10,027 nucleotides of DNA, from positions 1 to 10,027 of the forward strand of contig CALDMA010000069.1 of assembly GCA_937915075.1 (NCBI GenBank), read 5' to 3'. Positions within the stretch are counted from its first letter, which is position 1; each line of letters begins with the position of its first letter. The translations under genes and the position numbers were made by a program. The notes beneath the pieces are model-generated. The model saw only the letters and a program-made list of their open reading frames with translations, made no database searches and was not told where the DNA came from. Below, one piece after another: positions 1-5,344 of this stretch. This DNA is from an uncultured Oscillospiraceae bacterium (GTDB lineage: Bacteria; Bacillota; Clostridia; Oscillospirales; Oscillospiraceae).

Positions 1-150
1 TGCGGGGACGCGGTCTGCGTTCTGGTAGGAAAGCGCCCCCTCATAGCCGGTGGGCAGAATGATCAGCACCGCCATCAGCATGAGCGAAGCGACCACCGGC
101 CAGAAGGTGTTGGATCTCATTATCGTTTTGATCGTTTTCATGGTCCTCAT
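1..150 (-). CDS. Probable YibE/F-family membrane protein, N-terminal part (cut by left edge)
   Basis: Only the first 50 codons are in the window. The protein starts with a short basic stretch (MRTMKTIKTIMRSN), then one hydrophobic segment at about residues 15-33, then the sequence ILPTGYEGALSYQNADRVPA. A single N-terminal membrane helix followed by an LPTG(Y/F)EGA-type segment resembles clostridial YibE/F proteins, multi-pass membrane proteins of unknown transport role; this is recalled family resemblance, not a search. ATG at 150 and the in-frame ATG at 141 are both possible starts. Neither has a well-spaced ribosome binding site, although GAGG sits only 3 nt before the ATG at 141. The gene follows the alkaline phosphatase gene on the same strand with 53 nt between them, and a strong hairpin lies in the gap. 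Family assignment is moderate; that it is a membrane protein is fairly safe. Confidence 0.5.
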   Translation of the reverse strand, partial: MRTMKTIKTIMRSNTFWPVVASLMLMAVLIILPTGYEGALSYQNADRVPA

Positions 151-159
151 CTATGGCAG

Positions 160-189
160 GAAGGCAGGAGGCATCCGCCTCCTGCCTTC
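160..189 (-). terminator. 13-bp hairpin after the alkaline phosphatase gene
   Basis: A perfect 13-bp stem (arms 160-172 and 177-189, GAAGGCAGGAGGC and its complement) closes a 4-nt loop 14 nt after the phosphatase stop codon. No T-tract follows on either strand, so it may be a weak terminator, an attenuator for the downstream membrane-protein gene or an mRNA-stabilising end. Confidence 0.5.
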
Positions 190-203
190 TTCTGCCGGTC
201 CGC

Positions 204-1766
204 TTACTTTACTTCCAGCAGGGAAGCCATCTTCTGATAGATCTCGGTGTTGTCATAGTAGCCGGTGAAGGCATCCGCACCGGCGCCATCGGCAAAGACC
301 GCAACGGGCAGACCCGTGTGGGAATAGCTGGTGAAGTCCACGCCGGACTTGTTGTTCAGAATGTGGGTAACGGTGACGGAGAAGGGATTGTAGGTGCCGT
401 AGAGCACATACTGCTCCTGCGTATAGTCGTCGGAGGAGGCGTCGGACATGGCCAGCTCGTAGGCGGTGCGCAGACGCTGCGTCTCATAGTCCGTCAGCAC
501 CAGACGGTCGCCTTCCTCGCCGGAGAGTTTGAGGCCGAAGAGCTTTTCCACATCCTTCATCGCATCTTCGAAGCTCGTGCCGTTTTCCTTGTAGGCGGCC
601 ACATACTGCTCGTCGAACTGGGCGTAGGAGATGGTCTGGTTGGAAAGGGTATCGAGGTAAGTGTCATAGTCCGTGCCGGCATAGCCGATGGTCAGACCGC
701 CGGTCTCATGGTCGCCGGTCACCAGGATCAGGGTCTCATCCGCGTGCTCCTTGGCAAAATCGATGGCGACCTGCACGGCGTCGGCCAGCGCCAGCGTATC
801 GGTAACGGTTGCACCCGCATCATTGGCATGGCAGGCCCAGTCGATCTTGCCGCCCTCGCACATCATGAAGAAGCCGGTGTCGTTGTTCAGTACCTCGATG
901 CCCTTTTTGACGTAGTCGGCCAGCGCCCACTCGCCATCCTGACGATCCATCTCATAGTCCATGGCGTCGGAATCTGCCAGATGCTCGTCGATGAGGATGA
1001 CCTTTTCGTCCGCCGCAGTAACGGCTTCGGCATCAGCCTGTGTATAGGTGACTTTATAGCCTGCCTGTTCCGCAAGGTCATAGAGGCTGGTCTTGTCCTT
1101 ATCGGGGCCGGTGACCTTTTTCAGACCGCCGCCCGCAAAATACTCAAAGCCGGAGTTTACCAGCTCCTCGCCGATCTCATAGTAATCGTTGCGGCTGGCC
1201 TGATGCGCATAGAATGCGGCAGGGGTGGCATGGTTGAGGTTGACGGAGCTGATGATACCGATCTTCCAGTCCTTCTGCTCGTGAAGCTTCTCGGCAATGG
1301 TCTCATAGGAGACAGAACCGGTGGTATCCACATTGATCATGCCGGAGTAGGTCTTGTAGCCCGTGGCGATGGAGGTCGCCGTGGAGGCGGAATCCGGCGC
1401 GAAGCTGCACGCGTCATAGGTGACGGCGGAGCCCGCAACGTCAAAGTCCATAAAGTTCAGCGCCTTCGGGCCGTCCAGCACCGCGCCGCCCCGCTCATCG
1501 TAGCTGTTGCTGGGCAGTGCCTTTTCATAGTCCTCATCGGCCAGCGCGCCAAGGTAGTCGGACGCCGCCTGGAACTGCGGATAGCTCATGCCGTCGCCGA
1601 TAAACAGAAACACATATTTAGGCGATTTTGCCGCCTGCGTTTCGATCTGACTGCCGGTCTGGGATACATCGGGGGTATCATTCTTTGCCGGTGTGCCGGA
1701 GCAGGCAGTAGCGGACAGCAGCAGCGCTGCGCCAAGCGTACCGCAGACGATTTTCTTGATGTTCAT
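204..1766 (-). CDS. phoA: Alkaline phosphatase, lipoprotein
   Basis: Alkaline phosphatase of 520 residues that hydrolyses phosphate monoesters outside the cell through a phosphoserine intermediate with two zinc ions and a magnesium ion. Residues 1-22 form a lipoprotein-type signal (MNIKKIVCGT start, hydrophobic core, C22 as lipidation site), followed by a low-complexity linker to about 48. Active-site elements appear in family order: IGDG with metal ligand D58; DSASTAT with nucleophile S126; HATPAAFYAH from H179; CEGGKIDWACH with E304, D309 and H313; GDHE with D352 and H353; and YSHTG with H483. All key residues are present. H179 stands where the E. coli enzyme has an aspartate, as in many other family members. 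The ATG at 1766 is chosen over an upstream in-frame start near 1901 because it begins the signal peptide and follows AGAGGAG at good spacing. It is transcribed away from the zinc operon. Confidence 0.93.
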   Translation of the reverse strand: MNIKKIVCGTLGAALLLSATACSGTPAKNDTPDVSQTGSQIETQAAKSPKYVFLFIGDGMSYPQFQAASDYLGALADEDYEKALPSNSYDERGGAVLDGPKALNFMDFDVAGSAVTYDACSFAPDSASTATSIATGYKTYSGMINVDTTGSVSYETIAEKLHEQKDWKIGIISSVNLNHATPAAFYAHQASRNDYYEIGEELVNSGFEYFAGGGLKKVTGPDKDKTSLYDLAEQAGYKVTYTQADAEAVTAADEKVILIDEHLADSDAMDYEMDRQDGEWALADYVKKGIEVLNNDTGFFMMCEGGKIDWACHANDAGATVTDTLALADAVQVAIDFAKEHADETLILVTGDHETGGLTIGYAGTDYDTYLDTLSNQTISYAQFDEQYVAAYKENGTSFEDAMKDVEKLFGLKLSGEEGDRLVLTDYETQRLRTAYELAMSDASSDDYTQEQYVLYGTYNPFSVTVTHILNNKSGVDFTSYSHTGLPVAVFADGAGADAFTGYYDNTEIYQKMASLLEVK

Positions 1767-1833
1767 TTGGTTCTCCTCTCGTCGGAACACATTTTTTGCA
1801 GAATCTTCCTGCACCTTTAGTGTACTGTGCGTA

Positions 1834-1861
1834 CATAAAATCCACAAGCAGCGCCCTGCAA
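1834..1861 (-). promoter_or_regulatory. Possible promoter for the alkaline phosphatase gene
   Basis: On the minus strand TTGCAG (1856-1861) and TTTATG (1834-1839) are 16 bp apart and lie about 70 bp upstream of the phosphatase start. A short inverted repeat, TGTAC and GTACA around a 5-nt centre (1821-1835), touches the -10 box and could be an operator. Matches to consensus are only partial, and I see no clear row of Pho-box repeats. Confidence 0.25.
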
Positions 1862-1888
1862 AAATTGGGTAAAATCGAGAAGACGCCG

Positions 1889-1911
1889 AATTTGAAAACA
1901 ATTTTCAAATT
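1889..1911. promoter_or_regulatory. 10-3-10 palindrome upstream of the copy-1 promoter
   Basis: A perfect inverted repeat has arms AATTTGAAAA and TTTTCAAATT around CAA. It ends 3 bp before the -35 box of the first zinc operon, and no equivalent is seen before the copy-2 promoter. Position and symmetry suggest a protein-binding site (activator or second repressor) in the divergent intergenic region; the protein is unknown. Confidence 0.45.
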
Positions 1912-1914
1912 GGC

Positions 1915-1942
1915 TTGACAAGAGAAAAATTCGCGCTATAAT
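1915..1942 (+). promoter_or_regulatory. Consensus sigma-A promoter of zinc operon copy 1
   Basis: TTGACA (1915-1920) and TATAAT (1937-1942) are both perfect consensus hexamers, 16 bp apart. Transcription should start near 1949, inside the palindrome that follows. The same layout (TTGACA, 16 bp, TACAAT) precedes copy 2. Confidence 0.85.
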
Positions 1943-1963
1943 ATCTGCGAATGGTTCGCAGAT
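1943..1963. promoter_or_regulatory. Palindromic operator, likely Fur/Zur-type, copy 1
   Basis: A perfect inverted repeat has arms ATCTGCGAA and TTCGCAGAT around TGG, abutting the -10 box and covering the expected transcription start. Its core can also be read as a 7-1-7 site (TGCGAAT, G, GTTCGCA) of the kind bound by Fur-family repressors. It shares 15 of 21 positions with the site at the same place in copy 2, which precedes an intact Fur-family gene. Zinc dependence is inferred from the operon content. Confidence 0.65.
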
Positions 1964-1975
1964 TGGAGAGCATCT

Positions 1976-2188
1976 TACGTCTGGCCACAATGCAGAGCAG
2001 CGCGGATGCTTGCCTTTTTGGGCCCGCATCCGGATGGGCTTTTCTCTGCCCCGCAGATCGCCGATGCGCTGAAAGCGGAGCAGAACGCCGCCATGCTGGC
2101 AGAACTTCCGGCGCAGAATGAACGATTCGGATTGGGCAGAAACAGCACTGTCCTATACGGTACCTGCTCCCAATGCAAGGAATCCTGA
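1976..2188 (+). pseudogene. Fur/Zur-family regulator, deleted and frameshifted remnant
   Basis: This is the copy-1 counterpart of the intact regulator at 6430-6825. Similarity begins at the ribosome-binding region and continues through MLAFLGPHPDG (from 2006), then jumps from ADALKAE straight to QNAAMLAEL and ends in the conserved YGTCSQC tail. Compared with copy 2, 180 bp (60 codons) are missing. In the intact gene this stretch is bounded by GAGCA at 6535-6539 and 6715-6719, so a short-repeat deletion is likely. The loss removes the recognition helix, the metal-sensing histidines and the first structural CxxC. About 4 nt are also missing between the start region and codon 12, putting the N-terminus out of frame. 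No functional DNA-binding protein can be made; the promoter and operator in front of it are intact. Confidence 0.85.
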
Positions 2189-2205
2189 AAAGAGGTGAGG
2201 ACAAC

Positions 2206-2502
2206 ATGAAAAAACGTTTCCGTTTTCTGACGGGCATTCTGGCCGCAGTTCTGGCCGTTGTCATGCTGTCCTCCGCGGTCTATATTGCGGTCGAAGCGGA
2301 CCATGACTGCTCCGGTGAGGACTGCGCTATCTGCCATCAGATCGATGCTTGCCTGAATTCGTTGAGAGAGCTTTCGCTCGCTGGCGTTGCCGCAGTGATC
2401 ACCGCTGCGTTTATATATACCCTGTGCAAGGTGATTCTGCCCTGCACAGAGACGATCGACACGCCAACACTTGTTTCCCTCAAGGTAAAGCTTTCGAATT
2501 AA
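2206..2502 (+). CDS. Small cysteine-rich membrane protein, copy 1
   Basis: A 98-residue protein of unknown function. A basic start (MKKRFRF) leads into a hydrophobic segment at about 8-28, then the motif HDCSGEDCAIC at 33-43 with a further cysteine at 49, a second hydrophobic segment at about 58-79 containing C74, C80 just after it, and a conserved basic tail, LVSLKVKLSN. The histidine and cysteines of the motif look suited to binding a metal or forming disulfides. With a signal-anchor topology this loop would be outside the cell and both ends inside; that is a prediction. The start at 2206 follows GAGGTGAGG at good spacing and matches the copy-2 protein. It follows the dead regulator by 17 nt and precedes the zinc lipoprotein, so a zinc-related role is inferred from context. 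About 75 of 98 residues match copy 2. Confidence 0.8.
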   Translation: MKKRFRFLTGILAAVLAVVMLSSAVYIAVEADHDCSGEDCAICHQIDACLNSLRELSLAGVAAVITAAFIYTLCKVILPCTETIDTPTLVSLKVKLSN

Positions 2503-2513
2503 AATAGGATTTT

Positions 2514-2579
2514 TACAAGGGCGAAGTCTATCCGTTTTTGGATAGACTCTTGCGGCGTTGCCGCTGCCCTTGTATTTTT
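2514..2579 (+). promoter_or_regulatory. Three-way-junction RNA element with trailing T-run, copy 1
   Basis: A 9-bp outer stem (TACAAGGGC 2514-2522 with GCCCTTGTA 2566-2574) encloses two hairpins: AGTCTATCC/GGATAGACT (2525-2533 with 2540-2548) and GCGGC/GCCGC (2552-2556 with 2560-2564). TTTTT follows at once, as in an intrinsic terminator. It lies between the small membrane gene and the zinc lipoprotein gene, so it could set relative expression by partial termination or RNA processing. Copy 2 keeps the fold. Confidence 0.65.
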
Positions 2580-2616
2580 GTGCCTATTTTCAAAATTCGG
2601 AGGTTTTACAATTACC

Positions 2617-3315
2617 ATGAAAAAAATAATTCCCCTGTTTCTTGCGCTGGCCATGGCGGTCAGCCTGTTCACCGGCTGCGGCAAGAAGAACACCGCGGAG
2701 AACGGCGAAACCGATTCCGATAAGTTGAGCGTCGTCACCACGATTTTCCCTGAGTACGACTGGGTCAAGGAAGTCCTTGGCGACAAGGCTGAAAACGCTG
2801 AGATCACGATGCTGCTGGACAATGGCGTTGACCTGCACAGCTACCAGCCCACAGCGGACGATATCATCAAGATTTCCGACTGCGACCTCTTCATCTATGT
2901 GGGCGGTGAGTCCGACGAATGGGTCGAGGACGCTCTGAAAAGCGCTACCAATAAGAATATGAAGGTCATCAACCTGCTGGATGTCCTGAAGGATACCATC
3001 AAGACCGAAGAAGCCGTTCCCGGTATGCAGGCCGAGGAAGGTCACAATCACGGTGTTGCGGATTTTGCTGACAGCGACGTACAGGACAGAAATCTGTCTG
3101 ACTGGGACGGCGAGTGGCAGTCTGTGTATCCGTATGTTCTGGACGGCACATTAGACCCCGTCATGGAGAAGAAAGCGGAAAGCGGCACGAAAACCGCAGA
3201 GGAATACAAGGAATCCTATATTGCTTCCTACGAAACGGATATTGAAAAAATCAGCATCGATGGGAATACGATCACATATACCCGCAAGGAATGGCACTTC
3301 TACCGCCACCTATGA
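2617..3315 (+). CDS. Zinc-binding lipoprotein (ZnuA/ZinT composite), 5' part before frameshift, copy 1
   Basis: First 232 codons of a surface zinc-capture lipoprotein. The signal peptide (MKKIIPLFLALAMAVSLFTG) ends at lipidation site C21. Residues about 36-140 are the first lobe of a cluster-9 (ZnuA-like) substrate-binding protein: VVTTIFPEYDWV at 39-50, predicted zinc ligand H74 in DLHSYQP, and a short loop with H143 and H145. A ZinT domain begins near 150 (LSDWDGEWQSVYPYVLDGTLDP). At K224 an extra G (3288/3289) shifts the frame and translation would stop after 8 foreign residues. Removing it gives a continuous 501-residue protein ending at 4123. The start at 2617 is set by the signal peptide; GGAGG lies 13 nt upstream, rather far, so an in-frame ATT at 2611 is conceivable. 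The truncated product would lack the ZinT histidines and the whole second lobe. Confidence 0.8.
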   Translation: MKKIIPLFLALAMAVSLFTGCGKKNTAENGETDSDKLSVVTTIFPEYDWVKEVLGDKAENAEITMLLDNGVDLHSYQPTADDIIKISDCDLFIYVGGESDEWVEDALKSATNKNMKVINLLDVLKDTIKTEEAVPGMQAEEGHNHGVADFADSDVQDRNLSDWDGEWQSVYPYVLDGTLDPVMEKKAESGTKTAEEYKESYIASYETDIEKISIDGNTITYTRKEWHFYRHL

Positions 3316-4123
3316 CAACGAAGGCTTCTATATCCGTCACAAGGATGATGGAAGCAAGCAGGTGCGTTACAAATATCAGAAAGCGTCCGGCGATGCCGAC
3401 GCGCCGACATACATCGTTTTCAGTGACCACAACATTTCCGCTGCGGAGCCGGAACACTTCCACCTCTACTTTGGCGAAGATGGATTTGACAGTCTCGTCG
3501 AGGAAGGAAAGCATTTCCCCACCTTCTACCCGGCATCGCTGACCGGCGCTGAGATTGCAGATGAAATGCTGGAGCATGAGGAAAAGGAATATGACGAGCA
3601 CGTCTGGCTGTCCCTGAAGAACGCCGAAACGCTGGTGGGGGCGATCTCCGACGCTCTGCAGGAGCTTGACCCTGACAACAAGGATACCTATGCTGCCAAC
3701 ACCTCTGCCTATATTGAAAAGCTTTCCACGCTGGACGGCGAGTACCAGCAGACTGTTGATGCCGCATCTACGAAAACTGTTCTGTTCGCTGACCGCTTCC
3801 CGTTCCGCTATCTGGTGGATGACTACGGCCTGAGCTACTACGCCGCCTTTGCGGGCTGCTCCGCCGAGAGCGAAGCCAGCTTTGAAACCATTTCGTTCCT
3901 TGCAAAGAAGGTGGATGAGTTGAACCTGCCCTGCGTGCTGACCATTGAAGGTAAGGATCATAAGATCGCTGAAACGGTTGTTGAGAATACGACTGCGAAA
4001 AACCAGAAGATCCTGACCATGGACTCCATGCAGTCCACCACCTCCGAGGATGTGGCAAACGGCACAACTTACCTCTCTGTCATGGAGCAGAATCTGGGCG
4101 TGCTGAAAGAAGCCCTGGGCTAA
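3221..4123 (+). CDS. Zinc-binding lipoprotein (ZnuA/ZinT composite), 3' part after frameshift, copy 1
   Basis: The frame is open from 3221, but similarity to the family starts at 3290 (NGTSTATYDNEG), directly continuing the ZinT domain of the 5' part. In repaired numbering the ZinT zinc ligands are H271 (SDHN), H280 and H282 (EHFH), with the same 9- and 2-residue spacing as the three histidines of E. coli ZinT. The ZnuA-like fold then resumes: DEHVWLS with predicted ligand H328, DRFPFRYLVDDYGL at 392-405, YYAAFAGCS and a C-terminal LTMDSMQSTTS stretch. No ribosome binding site or convincing start precedes this frame, so it is unlikely to be made alone and is best viewed as the rest of a disrupted gene. 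The ZinT domain lies between the two halves of the binding protein, not at the C-terminus as in streptococcal AdcA. Confidence 0.78.
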   Translation: MLPTKRILKKSASMGIRSHIPARNGTSTATYDNEGFYIRHKDDGSKQVRYKYQKASGDADAPTYIVFSDHNISAAEPEHFHLYFGEDGFDSLVEEGKHFPTFYPASLTGAEIADEMLEHEEKEYDEHVWLSLKNAETLVGAISDALQELDPDNKDTYAANTSAYIEKLSTLDGEYQQTVDAASTKTVLFADRFPFRYLVDDYGLSYYAAFAGCSAESEASFETISFLAKKVDELNLPCVLTIEGKDHKIAETVVENTTAKNQKILTMDSMQSTTSEDVANGTTYLSVMEQNLGVLKEALG

Positions 4124-4160
4124 CGAAAGAAACCGTCAATTTCCAGTGAGCAGAAAAAGT

Positions 4161-4202
4161 CTGCCGGTATCCGCGAGGGCGCGCTCTTGCGGATACCGGC
4201 AG
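4161..4202 (+). terminator. 14-bp hairpin between zinc lipoprotein and GTPase genes, copy 1
   Basis: CTGCCGGTATCCGC (4161-4174) pairs perfectly with 4189-4202 around a 14-nt loop. It lies 37 nt after the lipoprotein stop and ends 29 nt before the GTPase start. No T-run follows, so it is more likely a processing, stability or partial-attenuation element than a full terminator. An identical hairpin is in copy 2. Confidence 0.55.
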
Positions 4203-4231
4203 GCACAGCGATATTAAATGTAAGGAGTCAT

Positions 4232-5335
4232 ATGTTATTAAGAGAACTTCCTGTGGTATTGATCACAGGGTATTTGGGATCGGGGAAAACAACCCTCATG
4301 CAGCATCTCCTTTCGCAGGAAAAGCGTAAGGTTGCTCTGATCGTCAATGATATGGGAAGCGTCAACATAGACGCATCCCTGTTGAATAAGACCGGAAATA
4401 AAATCGCGCAGGTAGAGCTTGTTGAAATGCAGAATGGGTGCATCTGCTGTACCCTGAAAGACGCTTTTATTGAACAGATCGAGCGGCTTGCGGAAGACCG
4501 GGATCTCGAAGCAATTTTTGTAGAGGCCTCCGGAATCAGCGAACCTTCATCCATTGCCGGTGCCTTTGTGGACTATGAAGAATCAACGGATACACGGGTA
4601 TACCTGAAGACAGTCGTGTCTGTTGTCGATGTTGATAGGATCTACCGGGAGTTCCTGCACAATTTCGGCGACGATGCAGAAGACGGTGACATCATCAATC
4701 TCATTATGGATCAAATCGAATTCTGCAATGTGATGCTGCTGAACAAGACGGATCTGCTGACAGAGTCACAGATGCAGGAAGTCACTTCCGCACTTAGGGA
4801 TATCCAAAAGGAGGCGGAGATGATTCCCTGCGTCAACGGCGATGTTGACTTGGACATCCTGCTTGACAGGGATGACTTTGATTATGAAGACTGCCTCGCG
4901 TCCAGCAGCATTCAGCAGGCGCTGAACGGATGTGAGCATGCTGATCAGAGAGCCTGTGTGGATGAGTACGGGATATCCTCCTTCGTGTTTGAGGGCAAAG
5001 CGCCTTTTAATAGAGAAGCGTTCAATAAATTGGTCGAAGCATATCCGGAATGCCTGATTCGTACAAAGGGATATGTGTGGTTTTCAGATGACTGGAAGCA
5101 TATTCAGTTATTTGAGCAGGCTGGTCGGAACGCATCTATTACAGAGCTATCTGAGTGGATGGCGGCATGGCCGGACGAGGAGCTTGCTGCGCTGGAAGAA
5201 GAGTATTCCGACATCAGAGAGGGGTGGGATGATATGTATGGAGACAGGATCAATCAGCTCGTTTTTATCGGGAAAGGATATGAGAAGGGCGATATCCTGA
5301 AACTCTTGAATGCATGTATTGAAGAAAGAAGCTGA
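4232..5335 (+). CDS. COG0523 GTPase, CobW/YciC/ZNG1-like zinc metallochaperone, copy 1
   Basis: A 367-residue cytoplasmic G3E GTPase of the COG0523 family; members bind zinc and GTP and several deliver metal to client enzymes when zinc is scarce. Visible motifs: Walker A GYLGSGKTT (13-21), NDMGSVNID in the switch region (39-47), the metal-binding CICC motif (70-73), Walker B-type EASGISEP (98-105) and the guanine-specificity NKTD (171-174). The C-terminal CobW_C-like domain runs from about 245 to the end, including IRTKGYVWFSDD and QLVFIGKGYEKGDILKLLNAC. All GTPase motifs are intact. The start at 4232 is preceded by TAAGGAG at good spacing; the frame extends 15 codons further up into the hairpin but without a better signal. 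Clients are unknown. A cobalamin-specific CobW role is unlikely given the Zur-like and zinc-binding neighbours. Confidence 0.9.
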   Translation: MLLRELPVVLITGYLGSGKTTLMQHLLSQEKRKVALIVNDMGSVNIDASLLNKTGNKIAQVELVEMQNGCICCTLKDAFIEQIERLAEDRDLEAIFVEASGISEPSSIAGAFVDYEESTDTRVYLKTVVSVVDVDRIYREFLHNFGDDAEDGDIINLIMDQIEFCNVMLLNKTDLLTESQMQEVTSALRDIQKEAEMIPCVNGDVDLDILLDRDDFDYEDCLASSSIQQALNGCEHADQRACVDEYGISSFVFEGKAPFNREAFNKLVEAYPECLIRTKGYVWFSDDWKHIQLFEQAGRNASITELSEWMAAWPDEELAALEEEYSDIREGWDDMYGDRINQLVFIGKGYEKGDILKLLNACIEERS

Positions 5336-5344
5336 ACCATCTGA

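Noticed and set aside
151..174. A tiny leader peptide (MPPAFLP, minus strand) whose AGGAGG and ATG lie in the hairpin before the YibE/F-like gene, ending right next to that gene's ATG
   Set aside because: The spacing between AGGAGG and ATG is only 3 nt and the sequence is simply the hairpin; no independent support.
153..1820. A 555-codon open frame on the plus strand opposite the phosphatase gene
   Set aside because: It mirrors the coding frame of a clearly recognised alkaline phosphatase, has no recognisable domain and no ribosome binding site; it is a shadow.
3286..3315. Programmed +1 ribosomal frameshifting in the zinc lipoprotein
   Set aside because: No slippery codon pair, stop codon at the shift site or internal Shine-Dalgarno-like stimulator is evident; a one-base insertion or error is simpler. 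Kept only as a remote option.
3272..3961. Antisense open frame of 229 codons opposite the lipoprotein gene (also at 7908-8597)
   Set aside because: Explained as the complement of a conserved coding sequence; no start signal or recognised domain.
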